64,000 nt of DNA. Source: Lentisphaera profundi (lineage in GTDB: Bacteria > Verrucomicrobiota > Lentisphaeria > Lentisphaerales > Lentisphaeraceae). Of this stretch, positions 43,225 to 52,435 are shown piece by piece (position 1 is the first letter of the stretch; every line of letters starts with the position of its first letter). Where the stretch lies: the NCBI RefSeq assembly GCF_028728065.1, contig NZ_CP117812.1:1116001-1180000 (forward strand), written 5' to 3'. A program made the position numbers and the translations under genes. The notes beneath the pieces were generated by a model. The model was not told the DNA's origin and ran no database searches. It worked only from the letters and a program-made list of their open reading frames with translations.

Positions 43225-43950
43225 TTAATAATCTCCTCTCCAATAATTATTGCCATAAGCTTGATACTTGGCAAAAGCACTAGCTTCTCTTTGCCATGAA
43301 ACGTGGCCATCGATAAATAAGCTATTGCTACCATTATCATGTCGAATACGATCAAATTTATAAAAACTATTTAAATTAGTACTTGATAATTCACTGGATT
43401 TTCCCAAATCAGTCGCACGTGCATCGGCATTTAAGGGCGTAAGAGAAGGCTTGGCAATGTTGTTTGGATTAGGGTAGGTGATATAGCGTTCCTTCCAATT
43501 TAAGGTACCATCATCAGCAAGAAAGAGGTTCATCCCATAGCCATAAACATTATGTGTATTAGCTCCGCCAGTCATCTGATTAATATCAGCATTATTACAA
43601 TGCAAAATATTGGTGAGGGCGAGTGAGTTCGTATTATAGTTTTCATAACCCCAATCTGCTTGGCCTAGATAAGAACCTAAGGGGGACCACCAACGAGCAG
43701 CACCATTGTAACTACCACCGAAAGAACTTTTCCTATCCCAAGGTGCGGGATAACTTCCCCAGTCATCATTATACATTGAAAAGATAATTGCTTGTTGTTT
43801 TAGATTGGATTGACAGACTGCCGTCATGCCTTTTTGGCGCGCTTTCCCTAGGCTGGGGAGTAAAAGAGATGCTAAGATCCCAATGATTGCGACAACAACT
43901 AAAAGTTCTATAAGGGTGAATGGCTTTTGAGTATGGTTAATAGATTTCAT
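43225..43950 (-). CDS. Pseudopilin inside the xylan operon
   Basis: 241 aa. [31 protein letters not shown] follows Pro at -1; MYNDDWGSYPAPWD and HDNGSNSLFIDG (H-X9-DG) are present. Its ATG overlaps the TGA of the transporter gene (ATGA) and its stop is one base from the GH10 start, so it is locked between a sugar transporter and a xylanase. This is the clearest evidence that these pilins work with the enzymes of their operon. Confidence 0.9.
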   Translation of the reverse strand: MKSINHTQKPFTLIELLVVVAIIGILASLLLPSLGKARQKGMTAVCQSNLKQQAIIFSMYNDDWGSYPAPWDRKSSFGGSYNGAARWWSPLGSYLGQADWGYENYNTNSLALTNILHCNNADINQMTGGANTHNVYGYGMNLFLADDGTLNWKERYITYPNPNNIAKPSLTPLNADARATDLGKSSELSSTNLNSFYKFDRIRHDNGSNSLFIDGHVSWQREASAFAKYQAYGNNYWRGDY

Positions 43951-45281
43951 GATTTAAGCTCTTTAGATGAAAGTTCAGTAATAATTTTTTTGTAGAGTGG
44001 GCCATCTAGTTTATAGAATAAAAGTACGATGAAACAGAGGCTTGAGTAAATGGCAGGGACAATATTAAATAGCCATCGTATCGTTTTATCTGCACTCGCG
44101 GTGAGTACTGTATTGGCTTCATAACCACTTAGGAACATAGCGTAAGCCGCCACGCTACCTGCTAAAGCCATTGCAGATTTTTGCATAAAGGAGAAAAAGG
44201 CAAAGGGAATACCTTCTGAACGTTGACCGGTTTTCCAATGGCCATATTCAACTGTGTCAGGTAACATGCCCCACTGAGCAATCGAGCAAAACATCATAGC
44301 AAATGAACTTATTCCCGAAACGGCAAAAATAAGTGTGAGTTGATCATCTGGAATGAAGTGACGTGATAAAGAGAATATAGCGACTCCAAGACTGGCCCAC
44401 ATAAAGGTTTTGAGTTTGCCAAAACGTTTGGTGATAAAGGGGGTGACAAATGCACCTAACATATTGGCCGGAAGCATCACCATAAAGAAAGTTGATTGTA
44501 GATCGGCGTTACCCAAAACATATTTAAAGTAATAGAGAGCCACTGCGTTGCCTGTAACCCAAACTGCGGTATTAAGTAACATAGCACCAGCCAAAACGAG
44601 TAATGCATCATTTTTGATGATGATGGGTATAATGTCCTTGAGATGATACTTTTCAGCGGGAACTTCGACGCGTTCTTTAGAGAAGAAGAATGAAGTCCAC
44701 AAGAGGATAACCGAACTCGCCCCCAGTACACAAGCTGCGACAAAGAAACCTTGTTGTTCAGTGGCAAAGAGATTGACGAAAGGTTTGACGCCAACGCCAA
44801 TGATTCCGAGGGCAACTACCACAGCAAAAAACATTCGATAAGTTGAAATGACTGCACGCTCTTGTTGATCCTGGGTCATTACAGCACTTATGGATGAATA
44901 GGGCAATGAGACGAGAGTAAAGCAGACACCGTGGATGATATAGGTGACATAGGCGTAAATAACTTTGCCAGTATCGGAGAGTTCGGGGGTATAAAAACAG
45001 GCGAGTAGAATAAGATTGAGTGGAATCGCACCAAAAAGTAGATAAGGCCTAAAGCGACCCCAAGGAGATTTTGTGTGATCAGCAATGAAGCCCATTATGG
45101 GGTCATTGACTGCATCCCAGATTCGAGCTACTAAAAAGAGACCTGCCACATGAGCAGCGGAGATGCCGAAGACATCAGTATAAAAATAAGCAAGATAAAA
45201 GCCAATAAGTTGGAAATTGAGGTTAATTCCCAAATCTCCTAGGCTATATCGAAATATATCTTTTTGTTTTAAAGCTAGCAT
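43947..45281 (-). CDS. GPH-family sugar:cation symporter
   Basis: 444 aa, 12 membrane helices expected. The GPH (melibiose/xyloside) signatures are present: FRYSLGDLGINLNFQLIGFYLAYFYTDVFG at the N-terminus, WDAVNDPIMGFIADHT and WGRFRPYLLFGAIPL. Import of xylo-oligosaccharides or xylosides across the inner membrane is likely from the GH10/GH43/XylR context. First gene of the operon; AGGAA 6 nt before the ATG. Its upstream region lacks the ECF-like motif, consistent with XylR control instead. Confidence 0.9.
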   Translation of the reverse strand: MLALKQKDIFRYSLGDLGINLNFQLIGFYLAYFYTDVFGISAAHVAGLFLVARIWDAVNDPIMGFIADHTKSPWGRFRPYLLFGAIPLNLILLACFYTPELSDTGKVIYAYVTYIIHGVCFTLVSLPYSSISAVMTQDQQERAVISTYRMFFAVVVALGIIGVGVKPFVNLFATEQQGFFVAACVLGASSVILLWTSFFFSKERVEVPAEKYHLKDIIPIIIKNDALLVLAGAMLLNTAVWVTGNAVALYYFKYVLGNADLQSTFFMVMLPANMLGAFVTPFITKRFGKLKTFMWASLGVAIFSLSRHFIPDDQLTLIFAVSGISSFAMMFCSIAQWGMLPDTVEYGHWKTGQRSEGIPFAFFSFMQKSAMALAGSVAAYAMFLSGYEANTVLTASADKTIRWLFNIVPAIYSSLCFIVLLFYKLDGPLYKKIITELSSKELKS

Positions 45282-45509
45282 ATACAGTTCCTAATTAGAG
45301 GAGATTAATAGTTGGTAGAGTCGAATCCTATTTTTTTTAGTGAAACTAGAATTTTTATTGATTGCATCAGACTCTTTTAGAACAGGATATAGCTAACAAC
45401 CCTTGCTTATATGATTATATAGCTCGCCAAAAAGATCATCAATTATAACAAATGGTATACTTATTAATAAAAACGAAATATCATGACTATTTGGGATATC
45501 TTTGTTAAG

Positions 45510-46070
45510 TCATGTTTTTGACTTAAAGCGCTCGTAGTCTTGTTTGAGTGGATGATGATCTTCGCGACTATTAATGAGAGTTGAAACCCATTCGGCAAGT
45601 CGACGACCGAGGCGGTGGCATGATTTTTGTACACGTTCTTCATTAGGTGAGCTAGCCGAGATACTACCGTAGTGAGGTGAAAATTGTTGATCGACGTAGT
45701 CGGTGACGCCAAAAGTGAGGAAGCCATAATTCATCAAAATAGTCATTAAGGTCATGCAAGTAAGTTCAGCACCTCCGCCCCAAGCGCCAGAAGAACTGAA
45801 AGCACAGCCAATTTTTCCATCTAGAGTACCCCAACCTGAGGGAGGGAGTTCATCCCACCAACACTTCATCTTGCCGGAAATAGTGCCGTAGTTGGTTGGC
45901 GAACCAAGTGCGATGCCATCGCACCATTTGAGGTCATCGAAACTAGCTTCATCAGTAGATAGCACACGAACTGTCATTCCTTCGAGTTCGGAAGCGCCAG
46001 CGGCAATTGTATCCGCCATGATTTTTGTGTTACCGCCACGAGAGTGGTAAAGTACGAGTATATTGCTCAT
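45510..46070 (-). CDS. Flavodoxin family / NAD(P)H:quinone oxidoreductase-like protein
   Basis: 186 aa, cytoplasmic. The FMN phosphate loop LVLYHSRGGNTKIMAD opens the protein; GIALGSPTNYGTISGKMKCWWDEL and AFSSSGAWGGGAELTCMTLMTILMNYGF are typical of the WrbA/flavodoxin-like quinone reductase group. It lies between the transporter operon and xylR on the same strand. A role in xylan use is not obvious; it may serve redox balance. Confidence 0.85.
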   Translation of the reverse strand: MSNILVLYHSRGGNTKIMADTIAAGASELEGMTVRVLSTDEASFDDLKWCDGIALGSPTNYGTISGKMKCWWDELPPSGWGTLDGKIGCAFSSSGAWGGGAELTCMTLMTILMNYGFLTFGVTDYVDQQFSPHYGSISASSPNEERVQKSCHRLGRRLAEWVSTLINSREDHHPLKQDYERFKSKT

Positions 46071-46240
46071 CTTATAGTACCTATTATTAATTTATATATA
46101 CTATAATAACTGGGATAAAGTGTTTAATCTATTGCGAAAATTGAATACTAATTCATATAAATGAAACATAATGTTTAGAGCTAGCTGTAGATATCTTAGT
46201 ACTTAGCCGAACAAAGATTGATAGTTTTTCGAATTTTAGT

Positions 46241-47413
46241 TTAGATTTTAGGAATTTTTAAACGTTTATAAGTACCCGGAGTTATGCCTGTTTCTCGTTT
46301 GAAAAATAGATGGAGTGCTTGAATCGAGTAAAAGCCCGTTTGACGGGATATTTCCTCACTGCTCATCTTACTGTGGATGAGTAGGTGTTTAACTCGTCGC
46401 AGTCGTAACTGACGAATAATCTGTCCGGGTGACATATGGAAATGGGCTCGAAAAGAGCGTTGTAGACCTTGTACAGACATATCCATTTTTTGAGCAAGGC
46501 TTGATGCATTGATAGTTACATCATCGTAAATGATAGCTAGAGCACGGTTCACTACAGGATTGGAGGAAGCGATGATGTCAGTACTTGCTCGGGTGATAGT
46601 ATTGAGCGGCTCATGTTGGATCAATAATGGAGAGGCCGACTGAGGCTGGTTGATTAATACCTCCAAGGCCTCGGCGGCTCTGACACCGAGTCCGTGTTGA
46701 TCGGTATCAATACTACTAAGGGAAATATGTGAGGCGGTAGAAATAAGTGGATCGTTATCTGCACCTAAAATAGCTACTTCTGAGGGGATCTTGTAAGCCA
46801 TTGATTCGAGCAAAGCTAACCATTGTGCCGCCCAGCTATCTTCAAAGGCAAAAAGTGCAGCGGGAAATTGTAGCTGGGGAAGTTTCTTTTTCCACCAATC
46901 GGAGGAGTGATTGAAGAGGTGTTCATCGTAGATGTTTGGCGAGTTTAAGACTTGGCATTCGTAGCCGGCTTTTTTGAGTGTATTTTTAAAAGATTTACTA
47001 CGTTCTTCAAACATAGGAAGGCCACATTCGAAAGGGACGTAAAAATTTGTAAATCCTCGTTCTAAAAAATGATTAGCAGCCATTTTTCCGATCATTTCAT
47101 TATTGGTCACCACACGAGGTACCTGCAATCCGTGTTTTTCTAAACCCAAGTCAATGACCGGGATTTTGTGCTCCTTAAAAAAATCTGAAGTTTCTTTGTG
47201 ACCGATCATAGTGATCGCACCATCACCACGCCAGCAAGTTGGGATACCTTGCTGATTTTGAGTTTTGTGCAAACAAAATAAGTCCCAGCCATACTTCTGC
47301 GCCACTTTAGCGACTCCTTGATGAACTCTGTTGTCATACCAATCCAGTGCGAGTAAAATTTTTTTTGTATTGACCTGTGTATTACTGTCCATTGAAGCGC
47401 CCCGATGTTTCAT
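46241..47413 (-). CDS. xylR: XylR-type AraC regulator
   Basis: 390 aa, cytoplasmic. An N-terminal sugar-binding domain of LacI type (KKILLALDWYDNRVHQGVAKVAQKYGWDL, VVTNNEMIGKMAANHFLERGF, VAILGADNDPLISTASHISLSSI) is joined to a C-terminal AraC DNA-binding domain (INASSLAQKMDMSVQGLQRSFRAHFHMSPGQIIRQLRL...). This is the architecture of the xylose activator XylR. The two N-terminal start options differ by 7 codons (47413 or 47392). It faces away from GH43 across a 418-bp gap and probably controls that gene and the transporter operon. Confidence 0.88.
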   Translation of the reverse strand: MKHRGASMDSNTQVNTKKILLALDWYDNRVHQGVAKVAQKYGWDLFCLHKTQNQQGIPTCWRGDGAITMIGHKETSDFFKEHKIPVIDLGLEKHGLQVPRVVTNNEMIGKMAANHFLERGFTNFYVPFECGLPMFEERSKSFKNTLKKAGYECQVLNSPNIYDEHLFNHSSDWWKKKLPQLQFPAALFAFEDSWAAQWLALLESMAYKIPSEVAILGADNDPLISTASHISLSSIDTDQHGLGVRAAEALEVLINQPQSASPLLIQHEPLNTITRASTDIIASSNPVVNRALAIIYDDVTINASSLAQKMDMSVQGLQRSFRAHFHMSPGQIIRQLRLRRVKHLLIHSKMSSEEISRQTGFYSIQALHLFFKRETGITPGTYKRLKIPKI

Positions 47414-47831
47414 TTATAAGTAAGCTATAGCCTTATGATATCATTTGCGAATCACTATTACCATTTTAATCATCATCGTAAGCCTTATTATAAATAAATC
47501 TTGAGATGGGATGAGCAGCTATAGACTTATATTAAGTGTTTCATTTTTATTAAATTTTTGATCATTTATATATATTGTGTGGTTTGCTGATAGGGCTTAG
47601 CTTTAGAGCAATAAGAAAAATGATGATGAACGAGATTGCCTATTATAGACCAAAACACAGCCCTTAGTAAAATGCTATAGCGTACTCTAACTGACATATG
47701 GTGAGGTCTTGAAGATTCTAAAGGTGCAGGGGCATTGAAATCGCAATTACTCAAATATTCACACAGCTCATTAATAGAGCTTAGTTAAAGAGTCTTAAGA
47801 GGCGTTGAGAAGAAAAAAAAGGAATTAAATC
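47414..47831. promoter_or_regulatory. Divergent intergenic region xylR / GH43
   Basis: 418 bp of A+T-rich DNA without a credible gene. It must hold the promoters of both genes and is the natural place for XylR sites, but I could not pick a clear operator. AAAAGGA precedes the GH43 start. Confidence 0.5.
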
Positions 47832-48896
47832 ATGAATGATCTAGTCTATGAAAATGACTTAAATATACAAAAGAGTGATGCAGAGCTGGTGACTGAAAAG
47901 GATCTTATCAGAGCCTCCACACTGAATCCAAAGTCAGCACCTTTAGTGGAGCATATGTATACAGCAGACCCCTCGGCACATGTCTTTAATGATAAGATTT
48001 ATATTTACCCCTCACATGATGTTGAAACAAATCAAGCCCTCAATGATGATGGTGATCATTTTGATATGAAGGATTATCATGTTTTTTCACTTGAGAAGCC
48101 CTTTGGTAAAGCGATTGATCATGGTGTGGCTCTCGATGTGAAAGATGTGAAATGGGCCGACCGTCAGATGTGGGCCCCAGACGCAGCGGAGAAGAATGGT
48201 AAATACTATCTCTATTTTCCCGCGAGGCGTCATGATGGTATATTTTCGATTGGAGTTGCTATCGGAGATCTTCCCGAAGGTCCATTTATACCTGAGGAGA
48301 ATCATATCGAGGGTGCTTACAGTATTGACCCCGCGGTACTTCAGGATGATGATGCTAGTTATTACATGTACTTTGGCGGCTTATGGGGCGGCCAATTACA
48401 GCAGTGGCGTAATAATGCTCCTGGAGAGGATATTTATCCTGCAGATGATGAGCCTGCACTCAATCCACGTGTTGCCAAATTAGCAGGCGATATGATCAGT
48501 CTTGACGAAGAAGTTAAGGAAATAGTCATTCTCGATCAGGAAGGTAAGCCCTTATTGGCGGGAGATACCGATCGCCGTTACTTTGAAGGTCCGTGGGTGC
48601 ACAAACACAAGGGTAAATATTATTTTTCTTACTCTACGGGAGAAACTCATAAAATTGTCTATGCTACAGGTGATTCACCTTATGGCCCCTTTACTTATCA
48701 AGGGGTGATTTTAGAGCCAGTATTGGGCTGGACGACACATCATTCAATCGCTCAATTTGAAGACAAGTGGTATCTCTTTTATCACGACTGCATGCTTTCA
48801 GGGGGGCAGACCCACCTGCGTAACATTAAAATGACTGAACTTCTTCATGATGAAGATGGCTCAATCACAACAATAAATCCTTACTATAATAGTTAA
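47832..48896 (+). CDS. GH43 family beta-xylosidase/arabinofuranosidase
   Basis: 354 aa, without a signal peptide, so probably cytoplasmic. The GH43 catalytic triad is visible: TADPSAHVF (general base Asp), GAYSIDPAV (pKa-modulating Asp) and RYFEGPWVHK (acid Glu). W-A-P-D in the first blades (MWAPDAAEKNGKYYLYF) is typical. It would split imported xylo-oligosaccharides made by GH10. Divergent from xylR. Confidence 0.92.
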   Translation: MNDLVYENDLNIQKSDAELVTEKDLIRASTLNPKSAPLVEHMYTADPSAHVFNDKIYIYPSHDVETNQALNDDGDHFDMKDYHVFSLEKPFGKAIDHGVALDVKDVKWADRQMWAPDAAEKNGKYYLYFPARRHDGIFSIGVAIGDLPEGPFIPEENHIEGAYSIDPAVLQDDDASYYMYFGGLWGGQLQQWRNNAPGEDIYPADDEPALNPRVAKLAGDMISLDEEVKEIVILDQEGKPLLAGDTDRRYFEGPWVHKHKGKYYFSYSTGETHKIVYATGDSPYGPFTYQGVILEPVLGWTTHHSIAQFEDKWYLFYHDCMLSGGQTHLRNIKMTELLHDEDGSITTINPYYNS

Positions 48897-49048
48897 TTAA
48901 AGACTGATTGAAATTAGAGCTTTTATTTAATAATCATTTCGATTTAGGGTAAGAAGCTCTAATGCTATCATATTCTAGACTTAGGAAATCTCAATGAATA
49001 ACAATACTTGGCAATTCAATGAAGTGAGTATGCCTCCTCGAAATTAAA

Positions 49049-49120
49049 GACTTCTCTGCACAATAGCCCGAACGGGTCAAAGAACTTAAACAAATATATA
49101 AATACTGGAGTCTTAAATGA
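49049..49120 (+). pseudogene. Probable sulfatase C-terminal remnant
   Basis: The frame DFSAQ*PERVKELKQIYKYWSLK* resembles the last residues of a sulfatase, with one internal stop. Its TGA overlaps the ATG of the phosphatase gene (ATGA), so a sulfatase was once coupled to it. Short, so the call is tentative. Confidence 0.42.
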
Positions 49121-50526
49121 TAAACAATAGTCTAAAAATATTTAGCTTGATCAGCCTCTTGGCAGTGAGCCTTATGGCAAATGAGGGCCCTCAACAAGCC
49201 AACGGAATTAAAATTGGTGAAGTCACCGCTCATTCGGTCATTATCTGGACACGCTTGACTGATGGTCACGCAAAATTCACCACAACTGAAGCTGAGGATC
49301 GAGTCCGGAAACAGCAGCTCACACCGCCCAAAGTTGCTCCTGGTCATACAGGACAGGTTCGAATTACCCTAACTGAGCAAGAACAACAGTTCTTTCAGAG
49401 TCAGTGGAAAGACGTAAATGCTCAGAGTGATTTCACTTACCAAGTTATGATTGATGATCTGACACCTCGATCTACTTACCAAGTTCGGGTTGATGCTCGC
49501 TATTATTGTTCTGAGACTATTAGCTCGACTAGTAAAGGCAGCTTTACCACAGCTCCTACTCCAAACGATATCGTGACTGCCGAAGTCGCCATTGTGACTT
49601 GCCAAGCTATTCGCTCAGCCGAGGATACACGTGTCGGCCATTCGGTTTATAAGCAGATGCTTGAATTGGAACGCCCCCTCGACTTCTTCATTCATACGGG
49701 TGATATCCTCTATTACGACAAGGGTTACCTCGCCAAGAATGTTCGTGATGCACGTCGCAAATGGAATCATACCTTCGCTTTGCCACTCAACCGTGATTTC
49801 AGTGCCCAAGTCCCCTCCTTTTTTATGAAGGATGATCATGACACTGTGACCAATGATTCCGACCCAAGTTCGGTTCACGGCGACCTCACCTTCAAACAAG
49901 GCATTGAGATTTTTACTGAGCAGGTTCCCATGGGAGACTTGACTTATCGCCGTATACGCTGGGGCAAGGATTTGGAACTTTGGTTAACCGAGAACCGTGA
50001 TTATCGCTCGGTGAATAAGATGAAGGATGGCCCCAACAAAACCATCCTTGGCGCAAAGCAAAAAAAATGGCTCAAAGATACCATCGCGGCTTCTGATGCG
50101 ACTTTTAAATTTATTGTGACTCCAGGCCCCATCATCGGTCCAGATAAACCAGGTAAAAATGATAATCACGCCAACGCGGGTTTCTTTACCGAGGGCGAAG
50201 AATTACGCCAATTTATTGCCACGCAAAACAACCTCTACATCATCTGCGGTGATCGTCATTGGCAATACGCTTCCAAGCACCCCAAATTGGGGATACGCGA
50301 ATTTGGCTGTGGGCCGATCAATGGTCAACACATGTTTGGTGGTGCGCCCAAGAAAGATCCAAAAATGCACGAGTTCTTCAATGCTCGAGGTGGATTTTTA
50401 ACCGTAAAAGTAGAACGTAAAGGCGAAACGCCTCAAGCCATCTTGCGTTGGCATGACGCCGATGAAAAAGACCCAAAAACTGGCAAGCAGCGTATCAATC
50501 ACGAAATCATTCTCGACCTTCAATAA
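49117..50526 (+). CDS. PhoD-like alkaline phosphatase family protein
   Basis: 469 aa with a signal peptide (to ~21). An N-terminal fibronectin-like domain (NGIKIGEVTAHSVIIWTRLT) is followed by a metallophosphatase domain: DFFIHTGDILYYD, MKDDHDTVTND and CGDRHWQYAS carry metal ligands. PhoD-type enzymes release phosphate from phosphodiesters or monoesters in the periplasm; in glycan loci some may act on phosphorylated sugars. A strong hairpin follows at 50544-50575. Confidence 0.85.
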   Translation: MINNSLKIFSLISLLAVSLMANEGPQQANGIKIGEVTAHSVIIWTRLTDGHAKFTTTEAEDRVRKQQLTPPKVAPGHTGQVRITLTEQEQQFFQSQWKDVNAQSDFTYQVMIDDLTPRSTYQVRVDARYYCSETISSTSKGSFTTAPTPNDIVTAEVAIVTCQAIRSAEDTRVGHSVYKQMLELERPLDFFIHTGDILYYDKGYLAKNVRDARRKWNHTFALPLNRDFSAQVPSFFMKDDHDTVTNDSDPSSVHGDLTFKQGIEIFTEQVPMGDLTYRRIRWGKDLELWLTENRDYRSVNKMKDGPNKTILGAKQKKWLKDTIAASDATFKFIVTPGPIIGPDKPGKNDNHANAGFFTEGEELRQFIATQNNLYIICGDRHWQYASKHPKLGIREFGCGPINGQHMFGGAPKKDPKMHEFFNARGGFLTVKVERKGETPQAILRWHDADEKDPKTGKQRINHEIILDLQ

Positions 50527-50543
50527 TACGCGATAAAATCTCG

Positions 50544-50575
50544 CTTATATCACTTTAATAATAAAGTGATATAAG
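50544..50575. terminator. Perfect 14-bp hairpin after the phosphatase gene
   Basis: CTTATATCACTTTA-ATAA-TAAAGTGATATAAG, 18 nt after the stop codon. A+T-rich and without a long T run, so it is a probable but weak terminator or a processing hairpin. Confidence 0.6.
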
Positions 50576-50600
50576 TTCTAAAGCAGATCATACAAGATAA

Positions 50601-50747
50601 ATGAGACTCCCCGGGGCGATTTTGTTACTTCATGAACGTCCGTGGACGCTGGAGGCCTTGCCAGAAATAATAAAATTCTACAGAGAGGCCGGTTATGAGT
50701 TCAAAACGGTCTCAGGGCTTATCTCGATGCAGGGTGAGGCTCTTTGA
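50601..50747 (+). pseudogene. C-terminal remnant of a polysaccharide deacetylase
   Basis: The 48-codon frame GAILLLHERPWTLEALPEIIKFYREAGYEFKTVSGLI... is the terminal segment of NodB-type polysaccharide deacetylases (the LLH...T...LP.II...GY.F.T block). Nothing upstream encodes the rest. Its sequence is richer in G+C than its surroundings. Confidence 0.7.
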
Positions 50748-50890
50748 TATTTACAAAGTAACATTTTTTAAGTTATGCTTTTCTTAAGCGCTCGTATTAT
50801 TCAATGCCGTATAGGCGGTGAATTCACTTTTGTTTTTATAGAGCATATGCTCTTTCAAAAGATAAAGATATAAAATAGGATTGTAAAAAT

Positions 50891-52435
50891 ATGAAGATTT
50901 CAACAAAGACAGTGGTCTATAGCTTGCTATTAATAATGCTAACTCAATGGGCCTTTGCTGCAGATACGTCAAAAAAAATGAATGTTTTGTTCATTCCAGT
51001 CGATGATTTTAAACCACTCATTAACAGCTTCGGTGAAAAATATATTCATACTCCTAACCTCGATCGTTTAGCGGCACGCGGTGTAAGCTTTAATAATGCC
51101 CATTGTCAGTATGCAATTTGCGGATCCTCACGTGTGAGCGTCATGAGTGGACTCTATATTGATTCGGCGCGGGTATTTCACTTCTCTCCCAAAATGCGTG
51201 TAGCTAATCCAGACGTATTAACTCTACCTCAGCATTTTAAAAATAATGGCTATATTACGACGGGTATTGGTAAGACATTTGATAGTCGAACGGTGGATGA
51301 AAAAAGAGATGAACTCTCTTGGTCGGTTCCTTATAGGGAGTATGTCATGCCCTACAAAAAATATGGGCATCAAAAAGGTGGTTATCGAAATAGTGATAGG
51401 ACAAAGAAAATAGCTGAACTCGAAGAAAAGTATAAAAATAACAAAGATGAGCTCAATAAAGCCTTGGCTACACAAAGCTTACGTCCCTTGACGGAAAAGG
51501 AAGATTACCCGGATATTGCTTATTCAGATGGTCAGAAAACTATTGTAGCGATGCGCATGCTCGCAGAGTTTTCTCGTCAGGATAAACCCTTCTTCTATTC
51601 AGTGGGCTTTCAAAAGCCGCACTTGCCTTTTGTAGCGCCTAAAAAGTATTGGGATATGTATTCTCGTGAGGATATACAATTAGCTTATCAAGATAAAGGG
51701 CAGGGCATTCCCAAACATGCTTTTGGAGGTATGGAAGAATTACACGCATATTCGCTAAAAGAAAAACTACCATTTTCCGATGACTATCAACGTGAAATCC
51801 TTCATGGTTATTTTGCCTGTGTTTCTTTTATAGATGCTCAGGTCGGACTGATTCTTGATAAGTTAGATCAACTAAAGTTGACCGAGAGTACCATCATATG
51901 TCTTTGGGGAGATCACGGTTTTCACCTGGGTGACCATGGTCTTTGGTGTAAACATTCTAACTTTGAACAAGCGGTGCGCTCGCCACTGATTATTGCAGCT
52001 CCCCATATAAAAGAAGCGGGGGGAAGTTCAAATGCACCCGTAGGCTTAATTGATATGTATCCCACATTATGTGATTTAGCGGGTATCGAAAAACCCAAGC
52101 ATCTACAGGGGAAAAGTCTGGTTCCGATACTCAATGATATAAATGCCACAGTTAAGCCTATAGAGATGGCTCAGTATCCACGACAAATTAACGGCAAGCA
52201 TGTCATGGGCTATACCGCACGTTCCAAGCGTTATCGCTATACTTTATGGAAAGCTCTAGATCACAAGAAATCTGAAATGGACGGGCCTGTCGTAGATGAG
52301 GAACTTTATGATTACGAAAAAGATCCCGAGGAAAAAATAAATTTTGTAAAGAACCCTGAGTATAAGCAAATTAAGGAAGAATTACGTCGTGAGCTCGAGG
52401 CGATGATTAAAGTAGGACAAAATCGTTTTAAATAA
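50891..52435 (+). CDS. Iduronate-2-sulfatase-like protein with atypical CGSSR motif
   Basis: 514 aa, signal peptide (to ~23). NVLFIPVDDFKPLINSFGEKYIHTPNLDRLAARG is typical of the iduronate-2-sulfatase/choline-sulfatase-like branch. The active-site block reads CGSSRVSVMSGLY, where the formylglycine consensus CxPxR has Ser in place of Pro (TCC for CCC). Later metal and catalytic blocks (GKTFD, FQKPHLPF, WGDHGFHLGDHGLWCK) are intact. A weak relative of the ECF-like promoter is visible at ~50757-50787. Activity depends on whether the sulfatase-modifying enzyme tolerates Ser. Confidence 0.88.
   Translation: MKISTKTVVYSLLLIMLTQWAFAADTSKKMNVLFIPVDDFKPLINSFGEKYIHTPNLDRLAARGVSFNNAHCQYAICGSSRVSVMSGLYIDSARVFHFSPKMRVANPDVLTLPQHFKNNGYITTGIGKTFDSRTVDEKRDELSWSVPYREYVMPYKKYGHQKGGYRNSDRTKKIAELEEKYKNNKDELNKALATQSLRPLTEKEDYPDIAYSDGQKTIVAMRMLAEFSRQDKPFFYSVGFQKPHLPFVAPKKYWDMYSREDIQLAYQDKGQGIPKHAFGGMEELHAYSLKEKLPFSDDYQREILHGYFACVSFIDAQVGLILDKLDQLKLTESTIICLWGDHGFHLGDHGLWCKHSNFEQAVRSPLIIAAPHIKEAGGSSNAPVGLIDMYPTLCDLAGIEKPKHLQGKSLVPILNDINATVKPIEMAQYPRQINGKHVMGYTARSKRYRYTLWKALDHKKSEMDGPVVDEELYDYEKDPEEKINFVKNPEYKQIKEELRRELEAMIKVGQNRFK

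Noticed and set aside
45282-45509. ECF-like promoter upstream of the xylan transporter
   Set aside because: No match to either box at the right spacing.
48993-49046. 15-codon ORF MNNNTWQF... after GH43
   Set aside because: It has an AGGAAA site but no recognisable content and ends after 17 codons; probably debris of the sulfatase remnant that follows.
50757-50787. ECF-like promoter before the sulfatase at 50891
   Set aside because: AGTAACA, 14 nt, CTTTTCTTA fits only loosely in the second box, so it was not counted among the ten.
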